DNA from: CAZPQK01 sp964588695
GTDB taxonomy: Bacteria; Krumholzibacteriota; Krumholzibacteriia; WVZY01; JAKEHA01
Length of the DNA: 64,000 nt
NCBI GenBank assembly: GCA_964588695.1
Contig: CAZPQK010000010.1
Coordinates: 1-64,000 of the forward strand
Direction: 5' to 3'
Below are positions 35,542-43,167 of the stretch, one piece after another. Every line of letters starts with the position of its first letter. Position 1 is the stretch's first letter. Made by a program: the position numbers and the translations under genes. The notes under the pieces were generated by a model. That model saw only the letters and a program-made list of their open reading frames with translations, did no database searches and had not been told where the DNA came from.

Positions 35542-38040
35542 ATGAGCGTTTCCTCAGCACATCGCCGCCAGGCCGGCACTCAAATCTTCCGTGCGACCCT
35601 CCTGCTGCTGATCGCTTTAATCGTCGTATTAGAGTGGCCGGGGCTGCACTGGCGACAGTCTGCCCCTACGATCGGGCTGACTACCCAGGATCTCGTGATT
35701 CGTGAGGTCCCCGACAGCGGCCTTAACCCGGATATCGACCTGCTTCCCGGCGACATCATTACTCATGTTGCGGATACGCGCGTTCGAAACCACTACCACT
35801 TCGAGTCGCTACTGGCCGACCGGCGCGGCGGACCGGTCGCGCTCGACGTTATCCGCGGCACCGAGTCCCACTCCACCATCGCCCAGGTCGCCAGCGAGTC
35901 CCGGCGTACCACGGCCGATGTGTTCAGTGTTATTGTCGCCGCCAGTTTTCTTGTCGTAGGCCTATGGGTGTTTGTCCGGCGTCACGACGTCCTTGGTTCT
36001 TTGTTTGTGACCATGTGTGTGCTGGTCACCTATCTGCTCACCCACCGGCCCCCACCTTCTGCCGCCGGACTGCAACTAGCGCTGGAGTTGCTCGACGACA
36101 CCGTCACGCTTTTGTTCCCTGCCGTGCTTGTGCACTTTTTCATGGTGTTCCCCGACCGCAGTACCGTGCGGCGCTTTCGTGGAAGTGCCACCGATATCGC
36201 GGCAGTCTATGGGCTACCGCTTACCCTGCTCGCTATCATCGCGATTGTTTCAACCGCACGCTTCGTTGGTACCGACATTCCCTACCAGTATGTACAACCC
36301 CTCATCGCAGTAGCTGCCCTCTACTTTGTCGTCTATATCATAGTGTCGGTAGTTCTGTTCTTCCGCAGTTACCGAACGTCTAATTCGGCGCAACGTCAAA
36401 AGCTGCGCGTCGTGATCGCGGGTACAACGTTAGGAATCGTTCCGTTTGGGATCGAAGTAATGCTGCGCACGGCGAGACCGGAGTCGGAAGTCGGCTTTTC
36501 CAGCGCGACGGTTTTGCTTTTAGGGAGTGTTCCTCTGTCGTTTGGTTATGCCATCGTTAAACACGGCGCCATCGAGTTTGGCGGTATCATTCGGCGGAGT
36601 CTGGTCTACGCTATCCTCACCGGACTAATCCTTGGCGTCTACTATGTGCTAGTCGACGTCATCGGGCGCTACCTTTTAGCCGGGACGACGGTTAACCGTG
36701 CGGTTGCACTTCCGGTCGCCGTGATTTTGCTGGCAATTCTTTTCGCTCCGGCGCGGGAAGCATTGCAGCGCTTTGTCGACCGGGTGTTCTTTCGCCGCGA
36801 ATACGTCTTTGCCGATGAACTGTCTGACTATCAGGAGCGCCTGGCCGGGTCCGTAGATCGCGAGCAGGTTTGGGGATTATTGCTGTCCAAGTTGAACGAA
36901 GTGTTTCAACCCAGCTACCTGGCGTTGTACGAAGCCAACGGGCGTGAGGACTTTGCGCTACGCGAACAACAGGGAGCGCCGCCCCGGCTTCCGGGGTCTT
37001 TGGGCAACAACCTTTTTGTAGCGCGCTATCTGTCGCGTTATCGTATCCCGCTGCTCGCCGAGTTTCTGGATCGTGCGTGGCAACGTCCCAACATGGACCA
37101 CAACAGCCGGCGTTTGTTGCGGCTAGACGGGCTTTCGGTGTGTCTCCCGATCGCCACGGCTGGCGAGATGGTCGGCATCGTTCTGCTGGGCGAAAAACAG
37201 TCCGGACTGGCCTATGGTGAAGCCGACGCCCGACTGCTTCGCGCGTTCGGTGAGCACACAGCACTACTTTCTCACAACGCCGATCTGGTCCGGGCGTCAG
37301 TCGAAAGAGAGCGACTGAAATCGGAAGTCATGCTCGCCCAGGAAATTCAACAATCACTTTATCCAAATCCACTCCCGGCAGACACACCGGTCCAATTGGC
37401 CGCGCTTAGCCAGCCTTGTCACGAAGTCGGTGGAGACTACTTTGATTATTTTGTTATTAAAGGCCACTACCTGGCGGTCGCAATTGGCGACGTTAGTGGC
37501 AAAGGGATCCCGGCTGCCATGCTTGCCGCTTCTGTGCAAGGCGCACTTCGAAACGCCGCGCGGCCCGGCCACATGGGACCGGCCGACGTTAATGCCGCAC
37601 TTAATCGCTACCTCTGCGAGAATTCGAACGAACAACGGTTCATGAGCTTTTTCTACGCGCTGATGGATCTGGAGTCCGGTCGGCTGGACTATTCCAACGC
37701 CGGTCACTGCCCTCCCCTGCTGCTTCGCTCCGGGTATGTTGATCGCCTTACTCGGGGTGGTATGATGCTGGGAATCTCGCCTGGCGGCGACTACGAAGAA
37801 GGAACCGTACAACTGGATCCCGGAGATCGCCTGTTGCTTTACACAGACGGGCTCGAAGAACAGGCCAATCCCGCCGGGGAACAGTTCGGCGAAGCCCGAC
37901 TGGCAATGGCATTGCGTTCGCGCACATCCTTGCCGATTGCCGAGTTTCAAGCGTCAATTCATGACGAAGTGATAGCCTTTGCCGGGCGAAATTGTGACGA
38001 CGACCTGACCAGTCTAATTGTCGAAATGCCAGTGCCTTAG
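35542..38040 (+). CDS. PDZ - multi-TM - GAF - PP2C (SpoIIE/RsbU-type) serine phosphatase
   Basis: An 832-residue signalling protein; ATG 35542 follows GGGAGGAG. After an N-terminal helix a PDZ-like domain (NPDIDLLPGDIITHVADTRV, about 60-115) faces the periplasm. About eight transmembrane helices follow (about 125-405). A GAF domain (about 440-600) is next, then a PP2C phosphatase domain starting at AQEIQQSLYPNPLP and having GGDYFDYF (metal-binding Asp), GDVSGKGIPAAMLAA, SNAGHCPPLLL and LLYTDGLEE. Such phosphatases release anti-sigma-factor antagonists in partner-switching cascades. No anti-sigma or STAS gene lies adjacent, so the target is unknown. Confidence 0.88.
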   Translation: MSVSSAHRRQAGTQIFRATLLLLIALIVVLEWPGLHWRQSAPTIGLTTQDLVIREVPDSGLNPDIDLLPGDIITHVADTRVRNHYHFESLLADRRGGPVALDVIRGTESHSTIAQVASESRRTTADVFSVIVAASFLVVGLWVFVRRHDVLGSLFVTMCVLVTYLLTHRPPPSAAGLQLALELLDDTVTLLFPAVLVHFFMVFPDRSTVRRFRGSATDIAAVYGLPLTLLAIIAIVSTARFVGTDIPYQYVQPLIAVAALYFVVYIIVSVVLFFRSYRTSNSAQRQKLRVVIAGTTLGIVPFGIEVMLRTARPESEVGFSSATVLLLGSVPLSFGYAIVKHGAIEFGGIIRRSLVYAILTGLILGVYYVLVDVIGRYLLAGTTVNRAVALPVAVILLAILFAPAREALQRFVDRVFFRREYVFADELSDYQERLAGSVDREQVWGLLLSKLNEVFQPSYLALYEANGREDFALREQQGAPPRLPGSLGNNLFVARYLSRYRIPLLAEFLDRAWQRPNMDHNSRRLLRLDGLSVCLPIATAGEMVGIVLLGEKQSGLAYGEADARLLRAFGEHTALLSHNADLVRASVERERLKSEVMLAQEIQQSLYPNPLPADTPVQLAALSQPCHEVGGDYFDYFVIKGHYLAVAIGDVSGKGIPAAMLAASVQGALRNAARPGHMGPADVNAALNRYLCENSNEQRFMSFFYALMDLESGRLDYSNAGHCPPLLLRSGYVDRLTRGGMMLGISPGGDYEEGTVQLDPGDRLLLYTDGLEEQANPAGEQFGEARLAMALRSRTSLPIAEFQASIHDEVIAFAGRNCDDDLTSLIVEMPVP

Positions 38041-38124
38041 TCGACTCGGCACGCTCCTCCCGCTTCTGATTCTTCCTCAAAATACCCCGTTGGGTACGCG
38101 GCTTGCTTTAACCCCTGATGGCGG

Positions 38125-38141
38125 CCCGTCCGCCCGACGGG
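38125..38141 (+). repeat. Short GC hairpin downstream of the PP2C gene
   Basis: CCCGTC and GACGGG arms around a 5-nt loop lie 85 nt after the PP2C stop. There is no T-run, so it is weak as a terminator. It opens the RNA-structure-rich intergenic region that runs to 38597. Confidence 0.35.
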
Positions 38142-38190
38142 TAGCCCATTCATCACCCTGCTGTCCTCCACCACAAAGGGGGTGAGCACC

Positions 38191-38238
38191 ATGGAATGGG
38201 GTCTTCTCGATCTGCTATGGTGGCTCCGCAGACGGTAG
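38191..38238 (+). CDS. Possible 15-residue ORF (MEWGLLDLLWWLRRR)
   Basis: A very short open frame with a strong purine-rich ribosome site (AAAGGGGG ending 8 nt before ATG). The peptide is half hydrophobic, has three Trp, and ends in three Arg followed by TAG. Its size is far below what gene finders accept and no homology can be claimed. It lies just before a stable hairpin (38246-38292). It might be a small membrane-active peptide, a leader peptide, or chance. Confidence 0.3.
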   Translation: MEWGLLDLLWWLRRR

Positions 38239-38245
38239 CGCAAAC

Positions 38246-38292
38246 CGGTGTTCCCTGATGTCCATGGGCCCGTGTGACACCCGGGAACACCG
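38246..38292 (+). other. Long stable RNA hairpin after the 15-residue ORF
   Basis: Outer arms CGGTGTTCCC and GGGAACACCG pair perfectly over 10 bp. Inside a small internal loop, TGTC/GACA and CATG/CGTG continue the helix to a tight loop, about 18 bp in all. The absence of a T-tract argues against an intrinsic terminator. Since the flanking genes converge here, a transcript-stabilising 3' structure is the simplest reading. Confidence 0.5.
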
Positions 38293-38401
38293 CGCCACCT
38301 TTGTCCCCGCGACCCGAACTCCCGGCCAAACCGACTAGAAACAACTTTAGGTAACACTAACTTTAGCCTGTATCCATCGCGATATCTTTACGCGAGCTAT
38401 A

Positions 38402-38431
38402 TTGACGCCGGCAAAACGCTTTCTCTATACT
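38402..38431 (+). promoter_or_regulatory. Near-consensus sigma-70 promoter in front of a structured RNA
   Basis: TTGACG (-35), an 18-nt spacer and TATACT (-10) match five of six consensus bases each. It is on the + strand in the space between two convergent genes, where no protein gene follows. Transcription should begin near 38437-38439, just before the RNA with the 12-bp closing stem. Confidence 0.7.
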
Positions 38432-38437
38432 TTGCGA

Positions 38438-38576
38438 AGATAACGGGAGCGTATCCTGGTCTGTTCGTGTGTCCCTGCTCACACGCTACGAGCGAAGCGG
38501 TTGCCGCATGAGCCTCTGTCGGGCGGATATTCCAACCACGGCAAGATCGGAAATATGCTCCCGTCTTTATTTGTTC
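38438..38576 (+). ncRNA. Candidate structured non-coding RNA of unknown family
   Basis: The transcript predicted from the promoter at 38402 has complementary ends: positions 38443-38454 pair with 38553-38564 over 12 bp (one G-U). The helix continues through CC/GG and GGTC/GATC (38455-38461 with 38545-38550). Inside are a CGTGTG/CACACG hairpin (38466-38471 with 38480-38485) and a GCGG-TTG-CCGC hairpin (38497-38507). Alternative pairings exist: GGTTG 38499-38503 with CAACC 38533-38537, or TTGCCG 38501-38506 with CGGCAA 38539-38544. The 3' end runs into CTTTATTTGTT, so the closing stem could double as terminator. I do not recognise 6S, SRP, tmRNA, RNase P or a known riboswitch, and no protein frame with a good ribosome site is seen. 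Confidence 0.6.
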
Positions 38577-38597
38577 GGCGGGAGTTATCGTTCGCGG

Positions 38598-38607
38598 NNN
38601 NNNNNNN
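38598..38607. other. Assembly gap (10 N)
   Basis: Ten N characters lie 22 nt after the candidate RNA and cut off the 3' end of the minus-strand membrane/TPR gene. In one of the three possible frames beyond it a TAA occurs at 38585-38587, so the gene may end within about 20 nt of the gap. Confidence 0.98.
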
Positions 38608-40526
38608 TGTTGTTCGGCTACACGATGCCGCAAACGCGCAATTGCCTGACGGACGGCAGTCGACGCGCCCAAATTTTCCGCCCGGTTAAACGCTTCGAGC
38701 CCCATCGCTACCTGCCCAGTCGCCAACAATCCAACGCCAAGCTGATACAGCACGAACGGATTTTTCGGAAACAGTTCCGCGCTCTTCATTACCACGGGAA
38801 GTGCCTCTTCGAAACGCCCCTGGTTTAGCAGGAAGTCTCCGTAGGCACGCCGACCCAATTCGTGTTCCGGGAAACGTCGTACGGATTCCTTGAGGCACTC
38901 GCCAGCTTTTGTGGAATCATCGAGCGCATACCACGACAGGGCCTGAGCAACCAAATAACGGGGATTCTTTTTTCTGTCGTATGCCCGTTCCCAGGCGGCC
39001 AAAGCCTGCGACCACTGCCCTCGCTCTTCGCGATATAAGGCAAGGATCTCCTGGCCGTACGCGCCGCTCATGCGATCATTTTCGATGATGTGAAAGTATC
39101 TGGTTAGCGACCGTTCTTCGTTGGCGTTAACTGCCAGCCACGGCACCATAACCGCCAACGAAATAACAAGCGCGGGAATCAGGTTACGACTCAATACCGA
39201 CTTTCCGGCGTCGCTGGCGGCCCAGCGTCGAATCGACACCAGAAGTGTGACCACCACACCAAGCATCGGCAGCGTGTACAAATCCCAATCTGGAGCCATT
39301 CCCAAATCTGGATGAAACATCAGCAAGAACAACACGCAGGGAGTAACCAGAGTGAGGCCAAAACTCCACGTTGCCGCGCCGATTGTGTTAGAGCGATCTT
39401 CCCCTTGTGCCTTGCGCCAGCGGTGCGCCAGCACGGCGGCGGGAATCAACAAGGCTAACATGGGAAACGTCAACAACGCTTCATTGACGAGATCGAGAAA
39501 GTGCGTGGGAGTGAGCACACCATACGCTGCGTCGGTATGCCACCACGGTAAGAAGAACTTCGACCATTCTGGCACTAGTCGAATTCCGATGACCGCAGCC
39601 AAGGTCAGCGCCGCGATAACCACGCCGGCCCGCCGCAACTTCTCCGGGCTGGGGCCGGCAACGCCAATAAACCCGAGCATTAGTAGCGACGGCGCCAAAA
39701 GCAATGCATGCAGGTTGAACCCAACCGCGACCAGGTAGGCGGCTGGCGCTAAATACCAGCGACGGCGGCTGCTAATCGCGTGGTGGGCCGCCATCAAGTA
39801 CCACACCACTGCGATCGCCATATGCGCGTAGGTTTCAAAGTAGCCGAAGAAAAACAAAACCAGGCCGGATGTAAAACCCGTCGCGGCGACAATAACTTTC
39901 CAGGTCGTGCCCGATGTTCCGTTCCGCACAAACAACAACAGTGTTAGAACGGTCACGGCGCCAATCAACGCGTATCCGTAGGCGACATAGTCTAGTGGGT
40001 CGGAGCGTCCGGCGTTGACAGCCGCGCGGGCTGCGACGAACGTCACTACATTGGTGCCAGCGCAAATCGTCTGATGGAAGTCCCCCATAACGAACTCCCA
40101 GAATCCGGCCAGGTCAACATGGGAAGCGCTGGCCAGCCGACTCCACAGGTCGGCCTGGAGTTTGGTATCGCCTAAAAGGTTGGTAGCCGACCTGAACCGC
40201 AGAAATCCAAAGGCCGATGACGCCGATAGCACAACCACCGTAAGTAGTGTTACCGGTGTTCTTTTCTCCAGCCAGCAAGCACCGGAAATGACCGCCGCAA
40301 ATCCTCGGCGCGCGACGACGGGCACAAACGCAAGCGCCACAAGCACGAGTGCCACGTACGCCAGCGGCGACGGAAGATATCCGAGGCTGTGAAGTCCCCA
40401 CAACCGCAGTTGCGGAACGAACGTCGCCACCAGGAGCCCTGCGAACACAATGACGAGCACGGCCGGTGTCGTCAGTTGTTCCCGCTTGTCGGAACCGATA
40501 TTGTCCAGGTGTTTGTTATCGATCAT
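38608..40526 (-). CDS. Polytopic membrane protein with C-terminal TPR domain (3' end in gap)
   Basis: At least 639 residues from ATG 40526 (MIDNKHLDNIGSDKREQ) to the assembly gap. About eleven hydrophobic segments span residues 25-470, in the style of GT-C-fold glycosyltransferases and related lipid-linked-sugar enzymes. A soluble C-terminal TPR region follows (QALAAWERAYDRKKNPRYLV, RAYGDFLLNQGRFEEALPVV, FVLYQLGVGLLATGQVAMGLEAF). The same membrane-plus-TPR layout occurs in the gene at 41055. No catalytic motif could be assigned with confidence. An intrinsic terminator sits only 12 nt upstream of the start codon, so it either has its own promoter inside the upstream gene or is controlled by read-through. 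Confidence 0.7.
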
Positions 40527-40529
40527 CAC

Positions 40530-40558
40530 AAAAGCAAGAGCCCGCCAAACAGCGGGCT
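40530..40558 (-). terminator. Intrinsic terminator of the DUF1508 gene
   Basis: On the minus strand AGCCCGC, a 6-nt loop and GCGGGCT form a 7-bp GC stem followed by CTTGCTTTTG. It lies 30 nt after the DUF1508 stop, and its tail ends almost at the start codon of the next minus-strand gene. Confidence 0.72.
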
Positions 40559-40587
40559 CATGTGCCTGACTAACTTGTGCAGCCCCG

Positions 40588-40926
40588 CTACTCGGCGGTT
40601 TGGTCATCGACCGATGCGCCGGGGGCGTTGCCCTTGACACTATCGATACCGTTCTTAGCACTCGACGTGGATTCGTACATCTGACTTGTACCAATCACCT
40701 GATGGTTGGCCGCTTTCAAATTAAAGTAATGCTTGCCGTTGCTCGATTCCTTCATTTCGTAGCGAGCTTCGTCGCCGGCATTCTTGCGAACGCTTTCGAT
40801 TCCGTTCTCACAGCCTCCGCGATTGCTATAACCTTCGCTGGCGAGAATCGTTTCGCCATTGCCCGCTTTCAGCCGAAAGCGAAACTCGCCGTTGCTCGAT
40901 TTGTAAATTTCGAATTTTCCTGCCAC
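40588..40926 (-). CDS. DUF1508 (YegP-like) protein, two tandem repeats
   Basis: A 112-residue protein made of two copies of the YegP/DUF1508 unit. Repeat 1 is FEIYKSSNGEFRFRLKAGNG ... ILASEGYSNRGGCENGIESV; repeat 2 is YEMKESSNGKHYFNLKAANH ... IGTSQMYESTSSAKNGIDSV. GTG 40926 is supported by GAGGAGG 7 nt upstream. These small beta-rich proteins are common in bacteria and the function is unknown. An intrinsic terminator follows, so this is likely a single-gene unit. Confidence 0.9.
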   Translation of the reverse strand: MAGKFEIYKSSNGEFRFRLKAGNGETILASEGYSNRGGCENGIESVRKNAGDEARYEMKESSNGKHYFNLKAANHQVIGTSQMYESTSSAKNGIDSVKGNAPGASVDDQTAE

Positions 40927-41054
40927 CCTGGGCCTCCTCGTTTAATAAACCTCAGATCATGCAGCTGGTATCCGCAGTCTACGGGTCTCACGCGAAGGCG
41001 TCAAGCAACGGACGATCACTTTCCAACTCGCCGCAAGTGTGACACCATGCCGCT

Positions 41055-43166
41055 ATGTCACTTGCACCCCCACGCATCAGAATTGGTCGCTTCTGGCTGT
41101 CGCCGCTCGACGCGTTTGCAGCCGTCGTGGCTGCGGCCTGGCTGGCCGTCTCGATCTTCATGCGCCCGGTCGGCGACTTTGGGGTAGAAACCGATTTCTA
41201 TGGAGACCTGGCCGTCTTCGCCCGCGAGTGGATGTCGGGAGACTTTTCTCCCTTATCGGGCTACCGCGGCCCCGGCTACTACGTCGTTCTTGGCTTGTTC
41301 GGCAAATTGTTGGGCGATTTTTTTCTGGCCGGGAAAGTTCTCTCGTCGATTTCAGCGGCCGTTGCTGTTCGCCTTGTGGGAGCGTTGGGCGAGCGATTGT
41401 TTGGATTCTGGGTTGCTGTTTTTGCCAGCCTGTTTCTAGCGTCAAATCTCGTTCTGAACACATATGCGATTCGCGCGTGCACCGACCCGTTCTTTTTGAT
41501 GCTGGTTACACTTGGGCTATGGATCGCGTTGGCATCCAAACTAAACAAACGCTGGGCGTTCACCGGCGGTGCGGTTGCCGCGGTCGCGTGGCTGACACGA
41601 TATAACGGAATCTTTCTTCTGATTTCGTTGTTGATGGCGATTGCTTTTCGGAGCGATGTAAAGCGGCGCGGTCGGGCTGCCTTGCTGGCCCTGGCCGTCT
41701 GGGCCGCGCTGGCAGTTCCCTGGCATGCTTACCTGGCGAACGAAACAGGATCACCGTTCTGGAACCGCAACGTCGAAACGGTGGCGACCGAGTTGCTGGT
41801 CGGCGATGCCATTGCCGCCACCAACGCTCCGTTTATGAGCTACGTTGGGATTGCCTCGTACCAGGACGTTCTGGCGATCGATTTTGGCGGTGCACTTGCG
41901 TCGCTTTCGGTAAACCTGCTAAGTCATGCGTGGCTCGATGTAAACGATCTGGTAGGCGTTCCTTGGGCACTGCTGGGGGTTTTAGGTTTTGGGCTCGCGT
42001 GGCGAAGATGGTTACAACGGCCCGCCCTGGTACTCTTGGTCGCGATGTTTCTTGCATACACGTCCACTTTGCCGGCATTTTACAACCCGCGGTTTTCGTT
42101 GCCCCTACTGGTGTGGTGGGCGCTAGGATTTGGAACGGGGATCGAGTGGATGCTTAGCGTGGTAAATCAACGCACAAGATCTACGCAGTTTCCCGCACCT
42201 TTCATAGCGGTTACGCTGGTCCTGGTAACCTTCGCCGGCAACGCGTACATCCACACCGTATCGGAAAGTTCAGACCTTGGCGGACCCAAGGTGCTTAAAC
42301 AACTCGCCCAAGAGTCGCTTTTGACACCGAACCGTTTCGGCAAGGACACGCCTATTGCAGCTCGCAAACCACACCTCGGTTACTATTTGGGAACGCCGAC
42401 GCTACGAATTGGCACCGGTAGTTTCGATGACCTGCGCCGCCGGGGCATCCAGTATTTGCTGGTATCCGACGCCGAAGTTGCCCACTTCCCTGCCCTGCTC
42501 CCGTTGTTGGGACCTCCCCGTGATAGCGAGCCTGTCGCGGGCCTTCATCACATCGCCAGCGTTCGCAGCAGCGACACTCCAGTTCGCGCCGCTTCGCTTT
42601 GGGCCATCCTGGATGCTGCTCCCTGGAAGGGTCGCCCCACCGCCACCTATGGCCTCACAGTAAGTGTGCCGGATGGGCTTAGCCGCGCGGAGTTTATGCG
42701 GGTACGGCTAGCCAAATGGGAATTGCTCTACGGCGACGTTCAAAAATCAAGTTCGCGTATAGCGGGGCTGTCCGATCGGGCACGGAACCATTGGACAAGT
42801 CAACTCGCGCGCGGCGATCAACTGTTTCAGCAGCAGCGTTTCCGGGACGCGCACCAGATTTATCGCGGCGTTGCCGCGTTGACCCACGCGCCGGAACAAA
42901 CGCTGCCGCGCCAGCTGGCGACGCTAACCGCGTTGGGCGACGAATCGGCCGCCCGGCAGTTATGGCGCGATGCAATTAATCAGGGGGCGATCCCTTTTCA
43001 GCCATCCGATGCCATCGACCGTGCGTTGTCGGCGGCCAACGACAACGATCCCGTCATCGCACTGGGAATTCTGCGCGGCATAATCGCGGAGGCTCCGGTC
43101 GGACACGCCCTTTCCAAAGCAGCGACCACCTACGAGTCGCAAGTAAGAGAACTCTTGCGCTGGTAA
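41055..43166 (+). CDS. GT39/ArnT-like membrane glycosyltransferase with C-terminal TPR-like region
   Basis: A 703-residue inner-membrane protein. The first periplasmic loop has GVETDFYGDLAVFAREWMSG followed by GYRGPGYYVVLG, the acidic-residue loop used by GT-C enzymes of the PMT/ArnT group to bind lipid-linked sugar. About eleven helices follow (to residue 400), and the last 300 residues are soluble, with helical repeat character (QLFQQQRFRDAHQIYRGVA). It probably moves a sugar from polyprenyl phosphate to a glycan or protein in the periplasm. The 5' region of 128 nt shared with the DUF1508 gene holds no obvious promoter. Confidence 0.8.
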   Translation: MSLAPPRIRIGRFWLSPLDAFAAVVAAAWLAVSIFMRPVGDFGVETDFYGDLAVFAREWMSGDFSPLSGYRGPGYYVVLGLFGKLLGDFFLAGKVLSSISAAVAVRLVGALGERLFGFWVAVFASLFLASNLVLNTYAIRACTDPFFLMLVTLGLWIALASKLNKRWAFTGGAVAAVAWLTRYNGIFLLISLLMAIAFRSDVKRRGRAALLALAVWAALAVPWHAYLANETGSPFWNRNVETVATELLVGDAIAATNAPFMSYVGIASYQDVLAIDFGGALASLSVNLLSHAWLDVNDLVGVPWALLGVLGFGLAWRRWLQRPALVLLVAMFLAYTSTLPAFYNPRFSLPLLVWWALGFGTGIEWMLSVVNQRTRSTQFPAPFIAVTLVLVTFAGNAYIHTVSESSDLGGPKVLKQLAQESLLTPNRFGKDTPIAARKPHLGYYLGTPTLRIGTGSFDDLRRRGIQYLLVSDAEVAHFPALLPLLGPPRDSEPVAGLHHIASVRSSDTPVRAASLWAILDAAPWKGRPTATYGLTVSVPDGLSRAEFMRVRLAKWELLYGDVQKSSSRIAGLSDRARNHWTSQLARGDQLFQQQRFRDAHQIYRGVAALTHAPEQTLPRQLATLTALGDESAARQLWRDAINQGAIPFQPSDAIDRALSAANDNDPVIALGILRGIIAEAPVGHALSKAATTYESQVRELLRW

Positions 43167-43167
43167 G

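Noticed and set aside
38182..38482. Seven-base complementarity between the ribosome site of the 15-residue ORF (GTGAGCA) and a loop of the orphan RNA (TGCTCAC)
   Set aside because: A seven-base match between two 100-nt stretches is expected by chance, so it is not evidence of antisense control.
38397..38597. Continuation of the minus-strand membrane/TPR gene beyond the N gap in the frame given by the N count
   Set aside because: The residues past the gap lack TPR character and run antisense across the structured RNA. The gap length is arbitrary, so the frame is not meaningful.
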